DNA from: Burkholderiales bacterium
GTDB taxonomy: Bacteria > Pseudomonadota > Gammaproteobacteria > Burkholderiales > SG8-41
Direction of reading: 5' to 3'
NCBI GenBank assembly: GCA_026125585.1
Contig: JAHCLD010000006.1
Coordinates: 1-33,002 of the forward strand
Length of the DNA: 33,002 nucleotides
Shown here: positions 1 through 8,048 of the stretch, piece after piece
Numbering within the stretch: position 1 is the first letter of the stretch
How the letters are laid out: every line of letters begins with the position of its first letter
Made by a program: the position numbers and the translations under genes
Notes under the pieces: generated by a model
The model's input: only the letters and a program-made list of their open reading frames with translations
Databases searched by the model: none
What the model was told of the DNA's origin: nothing

Positions 1-924
1 TTCCGCGAGGTGCTGACGGCGATGACCGAGGAAATGGAGGCGGGCAGCGTGCTGTCGCAGTGCATGGCCTCGCACTCCGACGTGTTCGACAAGGTCTTCG
101 TCAGCCTGATCCGCGCCGGCGAGCAGTCCGGCCAGCTGCCGGAAGTGTTCAAGAACCTCGCCGACACCATACGCTGGCAGGACGAGTTGATCTCGCAGAC
201 GCGGCGGCTGCTGATGTATCCCGCGCTGACGCTGGTGGTGGTTCTGGGCGTGATGGCGGCCCTGCTGATTTTCCTGGTGCCGCAGATCGCCCAGCTGTTC
301 AAGTCGATGGGCATGGATCTGCCGGCGCAGACCCGTGCCCTGCTCGCCGTATCGGGCTTCGCCAGGGATTTCTGGCTGCCGATCCTGCTCGCGCCGGTGA
401 TCGCCATCGTCACGCTGACGGTCACCGTGCGCCGTTCCGGCAAGGCCGCGTACCTGTGGGACTACACCAAGCTGCGCCTGCCGGTGATCGGCCCGATCCT
501 GCAGAAAATCATCCTGTCCCGCTTCGCCAACGTGTTCGGCCTGATGTACCGCTCGGGCATCACCGTGCTCGAAGGCATCCGCATCAGCGAGGAAGTCGTC
601 GGCAACCGCGTGGTCGCCGACGGCCTGAACCGGGCGGTACAGCAGATCGCCGCCGGCGACGGCATGACGGAGTCATTCAACAACCTCGGCCTGTTCCCGC
701 CGCTGGTCATCCGCATGCTGCGGGTGGGCGAGAACACCGGCGCGCTCGACGTGGCGCTGGCCAACGTCACCTACTTCTACAATCGCGACGTCAAGGATTC
801 GGTGGACAAGGGCATGAAAATGCTCGGCCCGGCGTTGACCCTGATCCTCGGCGGCATGATCGCCTTCGTGATCTGGGCGGTGCTCGGACCCGTCTATGAT
901 ATTCTCGGCAAACTGCAATTTTAG
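1..924 (+). CDS. Type II secretion/type IV pilus platform protein (GspF/PilC/MshG family), 5' end outside window
   Basis: Inner-membrane platform protein that couples the cytoplasmic assembly ATPase to pilin or pseudopilin extrusion. The frame is open from base 1 (FREVLTAMTEEMEAG), so the true start lies upstream and the GTG at 10 is only internal. Visible features are a cytoplasmic T2SF helical domain with LIRAGEQSGQLPEVF, a membrane helix (YPALTLVVVLGVMAALLIFLV), a second T2SF domain with MLRVGENTGALDVAL, and a C-terminal membrane helix (ALTLILGGMIAFVIWAVLGPV). The paired LIRAGEQSG and MLRVGENTG motifs are typical of the duplicated GspF domain. It is followed after 22 bases by a GspL/MshI-like gene, which fits an MSHA-type or type II secretion-like operon. 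The family is certain; which sub-system it serves is inferred from neighbours. Confidence 0.92.
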   Translation, partial: FREVLTAMTEEMEAGSVLSQCMASHSDVFDKVFVSLIRAGEQSGQLPEVFKNLADTIRWQDELISQTRRLLMYPALTLVVVLGVMAALLIFLVPQIAQLFKSMGMDLPAQTRALLAVSGFARDFWLPILLAPVIAIVTLTVTVRRSGKAAYLWDYTKLRLPVIGPILQKIILSRFANVFGLMYRSGITVLEGIRISEEVVGNRVVADGLNRAVQQIAAGDGMTESFNNLGLFPPLVIRMLRVGENTGALDVALANVTYFYNRDVKDSVDKGMKMLGPALTLILGGMIAFVIWAVLGPVYDILGKLQF

Positions 925-946
925 CCGCGGGGCGTCCTTCCCCACC

Positions 947-2509
947 ATGGCCAGCAAACTCCTGATCTGCATTTCGGCGAACCACGCGACAGTGGCGCGC
1001 TGGCGCGGCGGCCGTCTCGTCGATTGCGAAGTGTTTGCCGCCGACGAAGCCGGCATCGCGGAATTCAGAAACTACGCCGCCGCCTGCGGCAACATCCCGG
1101 CCTTCATGATCGTCGATGCAGTGGAGGAGGATTACCGCTTCGAAACCCTGCCTCATGCCTCGGGCTCGGACCGCGCGCAGATGGTCGAGCGCAAGCTGCG
1201 GCAGTATTACCGCGCCTCCCCCTACTGCGCGGCTTCGCTGATCGGCAGGGACGGCGGCAAGCGCCGCGACGACCGTTTCCTGTTCGCGGCGCTGACCAAC
1301 CCGGAAATCGTCGCCCCTTGGCTCGGCGTGCTGGTCGAATGCCAGCTGCCGGTCGGCGGCATTTTCCTGCTGCCGATGGTGACCTCCGGCATTCTCGGCA
1401 TGCTCGACGGCAAGGCCGACAACCTGCTGCTGGTGGCCGCGCATCCCGCCGGCCTCCGGCTGACGTTTTTCCGTGAAGGCGCGTTCCGCCTGAGCCGCCT
1501 GAGCCGTGGCGATGCCGCCGCGGCCGTGCAGGGCCGCACCATCATCGACGAAATCTCCAACACGCGGCTCTACCTGCACGCGCTGCGCGCGGCGACGCTC
1601 GACGAACCGGTCAGCGTCGTCTTTCTCGACCACGGCGACCAGCTCGGCGACATCCCGCGCCAGATCAGCGAGGAAAACGCCAGCCTGCAATGCAGCGCAC
1701 TGGGAAGCGGCGAGATTGCGAAACGCCTCAGGCTCGATCCCGCGCTGCTCGGCATCTCGCCGGCGGTCATCTACCTGCAGCTTCTGGGCGGCAGCACGCC
1801 GGAAAACAACCTGGCGTCGTCCGCAATCACCGCGGGTTATCGCCGCTACCGGGCGCGCCGCCAGCTGTTCGCCGCCAGCGCGGCGGCAGCCTGCATCGGA
1901 CTGGCCTGGTCGGGCGCCAACCTCTGGCAGCAGTTCTCGACGCAGGAAAATATCGACAACACCGCGCGCAGGACCGCGCAGGTCAACATCGAATACCGGA
2001 CGGCCACGCTGCAGTTCCCCGCGGCCCCGACCTCGGCCGACAACCTCAAGCGCGCCACCGAACTCGCCGAAAAACTGCGCGATTCGGCGGTTTCCCCGGA
2101 GCCGCTCCTGCAGGTCGTCGGCCGCGCGCTGGCGCCCAGCCCCGAAATCGTGCTGACCGAACTCGGCTGGCAGTACCGGCCCGGCGAATTCGATGCCGGC
2201 GGGACGGCCGGCGCGGCGCCGCGCCAGACCCCGCCACCGGGCGGGCCGGCGCCGGCCCTGCGGCGGCACAGCGGACTGCTGGCGGGGCAGGTGCGCGATT
2301 TCAGGGGCGATTTCCGCCAGGCCATCCTGTCGATCAACACGCTCGCCGAGCGCCTGCGCGGCGACCCCGCGGTCGAAAATGTGCGTGTCGTGCAGTTGCC
2401 GCTCAATGTCAGTCCAGGGCTGGCGCTGTCGGGCAACACCTCGGATGCGCCGGCGCAGGGCGGCAGCGCCGATTTCCGCATCGTCGTGACGCTGAAGCAG
2501 CCCTCATGA
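947..2509 (+). CDS. MshI/GspL-like pilus assembly protein (actin-like cytoplasmic domain, one membrane helix, periplasmic domain)
   Basis: Predicted 520 aa when started at ATG 947 (MASKLLICISANHATVARW); the open frame reaches 896, but that would add residues overlapping the previous gene. The first ~300 residues resemble the actin-like fold of PilM/GspL/MshI only loosely. A single membrane helix lies near residues 304-325 (LFAASAAAACIGLAWSGANL). The periplasmic remainder has a helical stretch and a disordered Pro/Gly/Ala segment (around GAAPRQTPPPGG). Cytoplasmic domain, helix and periplasmic domain in this order match GspL or a PilM-PilN fusion as in MshI. Its stop overlaps the next start by 4 bases (ATGA), which suggests translational coupling. 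The assignment rests mainly on architecture and order after a GspF homologue, not on recognised motifs. Confidence 0.72.
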   Translation: MASKLLICISANHATVARWRGGRLVDCEVFAADEAGIAEFRNYAAACGNIPAFMIVDAVEEDYRFETLPHASGSDRAQMVERKLRQYYRASPYCAASLIGRDGGKRRDDRFLFAALTNPEIVAPWLGVLVECQLPVGGIFLLPMVTSGILGMLDGKADNLLLVAAHPAGLRLTFFREGAFRLSRLSRGDAAAAVQGRTIIDEISNTRLYLHALRAATLDEPVSVVFLDHGDQLGDIPRQISEENASLQCSALGSGEIAKRLRLDPALLGISPAVIYLQLLGGSTPENNLASSAITAGYRRYRARRQLFAASAAAACIGLAWSGANLWQQFSTQENIDNTARRTAQVNIEYRTATLQFPAAPTSADNLKRATELAEKLRDSAVSPEPLLQVVGRALAPSPEIVLTELGWQYRPGEFDAGGTAGAAPRQTPPPGGPAPALRRHSGLLAGQVRDFRGDFRQAILSINTLAERLRGDPAVENVRVVQLPLNVSPGLALSGNTSDAPAQGGSADFRIVVTLKQPS

Positions 2510-3117
2510 ACGGCGAAGAACTCAAGGCCCTGCGCGCGCCGCTGATCCTGCTGGCCGTGATCATCGCGGCGGCGGCCGGTGCGGTCTACTACACCGACCT
2601 GCTGCGCAAGCAGGCGCAGGGTACGCTGGTCCGGCAGGAAGCCCAGCTGCGCGAGGCGCAGGCCCGGATGCAGCGCTCCGGCGACGAAAAGGGAATCATC
2701 GTCCAGTACGTCGACCGGTACCGCCAGCTCCAGGCGGCCGGCTTCATCGGCGAGGAGCAGCGCATCAACTGGATCGACGCCCTGCGCAACGCAAACGCCG
2801 GCGTCGACCTCTTCGGTGTCAGCTACGACATCGGCGCCCAGCAGCCCTATGCCCATGCCGCCGAACTGGCGCCGGGGTCGATCGCGCTGCACCAGTCACG
2901 CATGAAGCTGAACGTCAGCCTGGTGCACGAAGCCGACCTGCTGCGCTTCTTCGACGCGCTGCGCGAACAGGGCGCGGGCCTGTTCCACCTCGACCAGTGC
3001 ACGCTGCGGCGAACGACTCCGGGCGGCGCCCTCCGCTACCAGCCGAACATCGCCGCGAACTGCGAACTCGTCTGGATCACCGCGACGCCGGATTCCGCGC
3101 CCGGGGGAAAACCATGA
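2506..3117 (+). CDS. PilO/MshJ/GspM-like pilus assembly protein
   Basis: Predicted 203 aa. A short cytoplasmic N-terminus is followed by one membrane helix (LILLAVIIAAAAGAVYYTD, residues ~14-32), then a charged helical stretch likely to form a coiled coil (QAQGTLVRQEAQLREAQARM) and a periplasmic alpha/beta domain. This is the PilO/GspM/MshJ plan: a bitopic protein that pairs with the GspL/PilN partner through the coiled coil. The ATG at 2506 overlaps the upstream stop (ATGA), and its own stop overlaps the next start the same way, so three consecutive genes are translationally coupled. Two cysteines near the C-terminus (DQCTLRR and ANCELVW) could form a periplasmic disulfide. The name is inferred from topology and gene order. 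Confidence 0.7.
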   Translation: MNGEELKALRAPLILLAVIIAAAAGAVYYTDLLRKQAQGTLVRQEAQLREAQARMQRSGDEKGIIVQYVDRYRQLQAAGFIGEEQRINWIDALRNANAGVDLFGVSYDIGAQQPYAHAAELAPGSIALHQSRMKLNVSLVHEADLLRFFDALREQGAGLFHLDQCTLRRTTPGGALRYQPNIAANCELVWITATPDSAPGGKP

Positions 3118-3650
3118 GAGCCATGCTCGCGATCCTGCTGATGGCCGTGCTGCCCGCCGCCCATGCCGCGGAGCTCGCGGGCCGCCTGTTTTTCACGCCG
3201 GAGCAGCGCGCGCAGCTCGACCAGTTGCGCAGACAGAAGATGGTTGCATCACAGGTCAGCGAACAGCCGCTTCCGGAAACGGTGTCCTACAACGGCATCA
3301 TCCGCCGCAGCGACGGCAAGACGACCATCTGGATGAACAACCAGCCGATGTCGGCAGCCGAACTGCGCAGCGGCCAGTCAGTGACCGGCACCGTCAGCCG
3401 CGATGGCCGGATCGTGCTGCAGAACCCGCAGTCGGGCAGCGGCGCGAGGCTGGAGCTCAAGGTGGGGCAGAGCGCGACGCTGCTGTCGGGCAAGGTGGAC
3501 GAGTCGTTTTCGTCACAGCGCGCCCCGGCGTCCGCGAAAAACAAACCCACTGACACAAAAGCCGCAACGGAAACTCCGAAACTCCCGCAGGCTGCGGACG
3601 GTGGACCCGAGCGTCCGGCCGGCAGAACACCGGAGCCGGGCTCCCGCTAG
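3114..3650 (+). CDS. Secreted MshK/PilP-like protein of the pilus operon
   Basis: Predicted 178 aa with a clear signal peptide (MRAMLAILLMAVLPAAHA, cleavage probably after AHA). The middle has a small beta-rich stretch (VSYNGIIRRSDGKTTIWMNN, then GTVSRDGRIVLQNP) of the kind found in PilP/MshK/GspC proteins, which link the inner-membrane platform to the secretin. The last ~60 residues are Pro/Thr/Lys-rich and probably disordered. ATG 3114 overlaps the preceding stop. Position and size fit MshK, the last of the MshI-J-K trio. Similarity is weak by eye, so a generic periplasmic pilus-associated protein remains possible. Confidence 0.6.
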   Translation: MRAMLAILLMAVLPAAHAAELAGRLFFTPEQRAQLDQLRRQKMVASQVSEQPLPETVSYNGIIRRSDGKTTIWMNNQPMSAAELRSGQSVTGTVSRDGRIVLQNPQSGSGARLELKVGQSATLLSGKVDESFSSQRAPASAKNKPTDTKAATETPKLPQAADGGPERPAGRTPEPGSR

Positions 3651-3661
3651 GACGCAGATCC

Positions 3662-4807
3662 ATGACCCGGCAAGTCCGCAGGGCGTCCGGAACCGGCCGC
3701 CAGACACAGAAAGGCGCTGCATTCCTGATCCTGATCTTCATGCTGGGCGTTGCCGCCGCGTCCGTCATCGTTGCCGCGGGACCGGCCGCGAACACACAGC
3801 TCGCCGCCGCCGAAAAAACGGCCTCGGCCCTTGCGACTGCGCGCGAAGCCCTGATGGCCTATGCCGCGAGTGTCCCGGACAGTGAACGGCCGGGTGACCT
3901 GCCCTGCCCGGCCACGAGTTACGCCAACGGGCAAACAGCGACCTCCTGCAACACGGCAGCCTCGCGCATCGGCTATTTGCCCTGGAAAACACTGGGCTTG
4001 CCCGATCTCCGGGACGGCTCGGGATCGCCGTTGCTGTACGCGGTTTCCAACGGATTCAAATACAACCCCCGCACCGGCACCCTGAATTCCGACACGGCCG
4101 GCGAATTTTCGGTGTCCGGTGAAAACGCCATCGCGATCATATTCGCGCCCGGACCCTCCCTGCCCGCCCAGGACCGGAATGCCGCGACGTTCAACGTGGC
4201 GAACTTTCTGGAACTGGAAAACGCCAACGGCGACACGACATTCACCGCGGCCCTGGAAACCGGCAACTTCAACGACCGGCTGCTATGGATCACGCCACGG
4301 GCATTTTTCCCCGCACTGGAAATGCGCGCGATGCGCGTCGCGCAGGAACGGCTGAATCATTACATGTCGGTCACCAGGCGCTATCCGCGATCCAACCGTT
4401 ACATGAACGACTACGAATGCTGGACCAACGGTGGCCGCCTGCCCTATCCCGTCGGCAGCGCCAATCCCTGCCTGCCGGGCGGCAACGGCGCCACCGCCGG
4501 GCAATGGACCATGGCGTGGCCAAACTGGTTTTTCACGAACTACTGGGACTATGTGATGCACTACGCGGTATCGCCGAAGTGCACCACGACCTCCGGCGCT
4601 CCATGCGACGGTGCCGGCAGTTTCCTGACCGTGGACAGCCAGAACAACGTGCGCGCGCTGCTGATCCGCCAGGGCATCCCCAACGGTCAGACCCGGCCTT
4701 GCAGCACCGTGACTCAATGCCTGGACGATGCAGAGAACCGCGACAGCGATCTCGTCTACGTCACGCCCTCGGCGGGCAACGACCGGATGACCATAATCTC
4801 GCCCTGA
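3662..4807 (+). CDS. Prepilin-like protein lacking Glu5 (GspK/PilX-type minor pseudopilin candidate)
   Basis: Predicted 381 aa. A basic leader (MTRQVRRASGTGRQTQKG) is followed by a pilin-like hydrophobic helix (AAFLILIFMLGVAAASVIVA), so prepilin peptidase would be expected to cut after Gly18. The residue that should be Glu5 of the mature pilin is Ile, as in GspK/PilX-type minor pilins that sit at the tip. The globular domain has DLPCPATSYANGQ, GYLPWKTLGLPDLRDGSG and several cysteines. The next gene product carries a related block (GNLPWRTLGL), so the two look like diverged paralogues. The ATG lies 11 bases after the previous stop, behind a modest AGGA. No known function is recognised for the globular domain. 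Confidence 0.65.
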   Translation: MTRQVRRASGTGRQTQKGAAFLILIFMLGVAAASVIVAAGPAANTQLAAAEKTASALATAREALMAYAASVPDSERPGDLPCPATSYANGQTATSCNTAASRIGYLPWKTLGLPDLRDGSGSPLLYAVSNGFKYNPRTGTLNSDTAGEFSVSGENAIAIIFAPGPSLPAQDRNAATFNVANFLELENANGDTTFTAALETGNFNDRLLWITPRAFFPALEMRAMRVAQERLNHYMSVTRRYPRSNRYMNDYECWTNGGRLPYPVGSANPCLPGGNGATAGQWTMAWPNWFFTNYWDYVMHYAVSPKCTTTSGAPCDGAGSFLTVDSQNNVRALLIRQGIPNGQTRPCSTVTQCLDDAENRDSDLVYVTPSAGNDRMTIISP

Positions 4808-4810
4808 ACC

Positions 4811-5503
4811 ATGCGACAACGACAGCGCGGCTTTTCCTTCCTCGAACTGGCTGTGGCCATGTTCATCCTGACGCTGCTGCTGGGCAGCATCCTGGTGCCC
4901 CTGGCCACACAGGTCGAGCAGCGGCAAATCTCGGAAACCCAGCGCACGATGGATCAGGCGAAGGACGCCCTGCTCGGCCACGCCATCGCATTTGGATACC
5001 TGCCCTGCGCGGACACCGACAATGACGGCTTGGAGGATGTGACCGGCAGCCTATGCACCGGCCTCTCCGGCGGCATTGCGCAGGGCAACCTGCCGTGGCG
5101 GACCCTGGGACTCGCCGCTTCCGACAACTGGGGCAACCGCTTCCGCTACGCCGTTCATGGCGACTATGCGCGCCGCACCAGCCTGTTCACGCTGGGCACC
5201 AATACCTCCAACCTGCGGGTCTGCGAAGCGGCCGGGTGCGCGTCCGATCTGACTTCAACGGCAGTGGCCGTGCTGATTTCCCACGGGAAAAACGGTTACG
5301 GCGCCACCAACAGCATAGCCGGAGCAGTCAATGCCGCGCCGGCCGGCGCAGATGAATTGGAAAATACCGACAACGATCGCGATTTCGTCAGCCGCGTGGC
5401 CACGGCCACCGGCGCCGCCGCCGGCGAATTCGACGACATCCTGATCTGGCTGCCGCGCTATATCCTGTTCAACCGCATGGTGGCAGCGGGCAAGCTCCCG
5501 TAA
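4811..5503 (+). CDS. Type IV prepilin-like minor pilin
   Basis: Predicted 230 aa. The N-terminus MRQRQRGFSFLELAVAMFIL is a class III prepilin signal: basic leader, Gly7, Phe at mature position 1 and Glu at position 5, then a hydrophobic helix (AVAMFILTLLLGSILVPLA). The globular part contains GYLPCADTDNDGLEDV, which could be a Ca-binding-like Asp loop, and GNLPWRTLGL with DNWGNRFRYAV, shared in outline with the preceding gene product. It starts 3 bases after the upstream stop and is the last gene of the operon; it ends 7 bases from the convergent histidine-kinase gene. Likely role: minor pilin or pseudopilin processed by the prepilin peptidase and assembled by the machinery encoded upstream. 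Confidence 0.75.
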   Translation: MRQRQRGFSFLELAVAMFILTLLLGSILVPLATQVEQRQISETQRTMDQAKDALLGHAIAFGYLPCADTDNDGLEDVTGSLCTGLSGGIAQGNLPWRTLGLAASDNWGNRFRYAVHGDYARRTSLFTLGTNTSNLRVCEAAGCASDLTSTAVAVLISHGKNGYGATNSIAGAVNAAPAGADELENTDNDRDFVSRVATATGAAAGEFDDILIWLPRYILFNRMVAAGKLP

Positions 5504-5510
5504 AGAGCGG

Positions 5511-7241
5511 TCAGCCGCTCCGCTTCAGCTCGAAACACACCCGCCCCCGGCGGTTCTCCGCCAGCACCAGCGCATAACCCGACTGCGCGGCGAACTTCGC
5601 CGCCTGGAACAGGCCGACGCCCAGCCCGCTCTCCGAGGACACGGGCGCCGACAGCAAGTCGTTCTCGATGGCCGGCGGCACCGGCGCCCCGTCATCGCAG
5701 ACCGTCAACCGCGGCCCCGCCGACAGTGCGACACTGATGCGCAGCGCGCCGTCCCGGGAAGCCTTGTAGAGGGCGTTTTCGATCAGGGTGTCCGCGGTGC
5801 TGTCGAACAGTTCGGCGGGAAGGTGCTCGCCGGCGGGCACCGCCTCCGACAGGAACACGACGCCGCGGCCCGCGTAACGCGCCTGCAGTCCCTGCCACCA
5901 GATGCCGGCGTCGACATTGTCCATCTCGATGGCGCCGGGGGACTTGAGCTTTTCCAGCGTCGTTCCGAGACGCTGGGTGATCTGCGGCAACTGCCGCTGC
6001 ACCAGCGCGCGGAACGCCTGATTGTCGTCGACCCCGCGCATTTCCGCGGCGGCGCAGATCGAACGCAGCGACTGCAGCAGGTTCTTGACGTCGTGGGTCA
6101 GCCGGGCGCCGGTCTCGTAAATCGCCTGGGCATAGGCCGACTGCCGGCGGACCTGTTCGCGGCGCAACGCCTCGTGGAAATGGCCGACCATCTGCATCAA
6201 CAGTTTCAGGTGCAGCAGCACCGCCGGCGAAAAAGGCCGCGCCGCATGCAGCGTGAAGCGCAGGCCGCCGGTTTCATAGTGCTCCGCGTGCGCCGCCGTC
6301 CGGCCGACTTCGCCTCCGGAATGGGCGGACTGCCAGCCCAGGCCGGTCACCCAGGGCAGTTCGAGCAGGTAGGTCAGCGCATCGTGCAGGAATCGTTCCG
6401 GACGCGGTTCCGTCTGCGCCAATTCGGCCAGCCGGCGCATGCGCAGTTCGAAGGGCAGCCCCAATCCGAGCAGATAACGCGACAGCAGTGTGCCGATGCC
6501 GCTGAAACCGGCGCGCGGATTCCACAGCCATGACAGGCCCGCGAGCAGCAGCGCGATCACCATCAGCGCCTGCGCCAGTCCGAGCAGGTACTGCCCGTGC
6601 GCGATTTCCTGAATGACGAAACTGCCGAGCGCCAGCGCCACCACCAGCAGGAACAGCATCAGGCTGTAGAACAGGTCGACGATGACCGGAGCCCCGCGGC
6701 GGCTCCCGTCGCGGGGGGCAACGAGCATCGCCAACGGCAGCAGCGGCAGCCCGTAACGCACCATGTCCGCCACTTCCGGAGGCACCGCATAACGGGTGAA
6801 CAGCTGCGGCACCACCCACATCAGCAGCATCGCCACCAAGTAGACGGCGCCGAGGATCGCCACCAGCCGGTCGCCCCTGCCGACCGTGCCGGGCACGCCA
6901 CCGCCGATCAGTCCGAACAGGACCGCGATCCAAGTAGCGATCAGCCACCAGTTGCCGGCCACCGCAAAAAAGGCGCCGAGGCAGAGCACCAGCAGCGCCA
7001 GCGCCAGCGGCACCTGCCGCTCGCCGCGCCACACCGGCTGCCAGATCAGGAACAGTCCGAAATGCGCGAGCAGGAAGCCGCGCTGCCACCATTCGCCGCC
7101 GCCCCAGGCAATGGCGCCATGCAGGGTCAGCAGCATGGCCACCAGCAGGAAATTCAGGTGCCGGTTGGGCACATCCGAGGCGCCCAGGGCCGGCAGCGAT
7201 CTTGCCGGCGACAGCGAAGGATTCGGCAATTCTTCAGACAT
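5511..7241 (-). CDS. Membrane-bound sensor histidine kinase (orphan)
   Basis: Predicted 576 aa. The first ~250 residues contain about seven hydrophobic segments, so the sensor region is a polytopic membrane domain. Residues ~270-360 resemble a GAF-like linker only in size and position. The kinase core is clear: H-box ARLTHDVKNLLQSL with His383, N-box DTLIENALYKA (Asn489), G1 box CDDGAPVP (516-523) and G2 box SGLGVGLFQAAKFA (~538-551). It should autophosphorylate and pass phosphate to a response regulator, but no regulator gene is present in the window. The 7TM plus kinase layout resembles PrsK-type kinases; that comparison is inference. It converges on the pilus operon and is divergent from the ABC permease gene across only 42 bases. 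Confidence 0.85.
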   Translation of the reverse strand: MSEELPNPSLSPARSLPALGASDVPNRHLNFLLVAMLLTLHGAIAWGGGEWWQRGFLLAHFGLFLIWQPVWRGERQVPLALALLVLCLGAFFAVAGNWWLIATWIAVLFGLIGGGVPGTVGRGDRLVAILGAVYLVAMLLMWVVPQLFTRYAVPPEVADMVRYGLPLLPLAMLVAPRDGSRRGAPVIVDLFYSLMLFLLVVALALGSFVIQEIAHGQYLLGLAQALMVIALLLAGLSWLWNPRAGFSGIGTLLSRYLLGLGLPFELRMRRLAELAQTEPRPERFLHDALTYLLELPWVTGLGWQSAHSGGEVGRTAAHAEHYETGGLRFTLHAARPFSPAVLLHLKLLMQMVGHFHEALRREQVRRQSAYAQAIYETGARLTHDVKNLLQSLRSICAAAEMRGVDDNQAFRALVQRQLPQITQRLGTTLEKLKSPGAIEMDNVDAGIWWQGLQARYAGRGVVFLSEAVPAGEHLPAELFDSTADTLIENALYKASRDGALRISVALSAGPRLTVCDDGAPVPPAIENDLLSAPVSSESGLGVGLFQAAKFAAQSGYALVLAENRRGRVCFELKRSG

Positions 7242-7251
7242 CCTGATTGGC

Positions 7252-7257
7252 TATACT
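7252..7257 (+). promoter_or_regulatory. Possible -10 element for the permease gene in a 42-bp divergent intergenic region
   Basis: TATACT lies 26 bases upstream of the GTG start of the permease gene. No convincing -35 hexamer is visible at 16-18 bases upstream. The same short gap must also hold the histidine-kinase promoter unless that one lies inside the permease gene. Confidence 0.35.
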
Positions 7258-7283
7258 GTCCATCGGCAAGAAAGCGAACACAA

Positions 7284-8048
7284 GTGCATATCACCACCAT
7301 CGGCCGTTACACCGCGCTGGAAGCCCTGCGCACGCGCGTCCCGGCGACCACGCTGCTGACCCTGTGCGTGCTGCTCGGCGCCAGCCTGTTCATCCGGGAG
7401 CTGGCGGTGACCGAAAGCGCGCGTTTCCAGACCGGTTTCTATGCTGCGGCCGCACGACTGTGCGCGGTGTTCATCACCAGCCTGTATGTGCTCGCCAGCA
7501 TAACCCGGGAATTCAACGACAAGGGCCTGGAAGTGCTGCTCGCGCTCGACTTGCCGCGCTCCCATTATATCTGCGGCAAACTGGGCGGATTCACGCTGAC
7601 GGCTGCCGGCGTCGCCGTGCTGCTGTCCCTGCCGTTGTGGCTGCTCGCGCCGGCGGCGGCGGCATTGCCGTGGACGGTGTCGCTGGTGGTCGAACTTGCG
7701 GTCGTGGTCGCCCTCTCGCTGTTCTGCATCGTCACTTTCAGCCAGCTCCTGCCGGCCGCGGGGTTCGTCGCCGCGTTCTACCTGCTTGCCCGCGGCATCA
7801 CGGCCATGCGGCTGATGGGCGAAAACCCGGTCGCCGGGCAGGACACGCTCTCGCACCAGTTCACCGGTGCGCTGGTCGAGGGACTCGCCTTCCTGCTGCC
7901 TGCGCTGGACGGCTGGACGCAGACCGCCTGGCTGACGGACATGCCGCCTTCGGCGGGGATGCTGCCCGCGATACTGGCGCAGGGGACCATCTACATCACG
8001 CTGCTGACCGCGGCGGCCCTGTTCGATTTCCACCGCCGGAGCCTTTAG
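7284..8048 (+). CDS. ABC-2-like transporter permease subunit
   Basis: Predicted 254 aa from a GTG start (VHITTIGRYTALEAL); the frame stays open much further upstream only because it shadows the opposite-strand kinase gene. It has about six hydrophobic segments, for example TTLLTLCVLLGASLFI and VVELAVVVALSLFCIV. The phrase ITREFNDKGLEVLLALDLPRSHYICGKLGGF is typical of ABC-2 permeases (the 'plug' between helices 2 and 3), where an amphipathic segment contacts the ATPase. No ATP-binding subunit is encoded next to it, so the partner must be elsewhere. The next gene starts at the base after its stop codon and is probably co-translated. The substrate is unknown. Confidence 0.7.
   Translation: MHITTIGRYTALEALRTRVPATTLLTLCVLLGASLFIRELAVTESARFQTGFYAAAARLCAVFITSLYVLASITREFNDKGLEVLLALDLPRSHYICGKLGGFTLTAAGVAVLLSLPLWLLAPAAAALPWTVSLVVELAVVVALSLFCIVTFSQLLPAAGFVAAFYLLARGITAMRLMGENPVAGQDTLSHQFTGALVEGLAFLLPALDGWTQTAWLTDMPPSAGMLPAILAQGTIYITLLTAAALFDFHRRSL

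Noticed and set aside
791-2269. 492-aa open frame on the - strand opposite the GspL-like gene
   Set aside because: Low-complexity Arg/Ala/Gly product with no motifs; shadow of the + strand gene.
3534-3556. Fifth copy of the AT-rich motif (AAAAACAAACCCACTGACA)
   Set aside because: It lacks the leading T and the TTA element, and only AAAAACAAA and ACTGA agree; probably chance.
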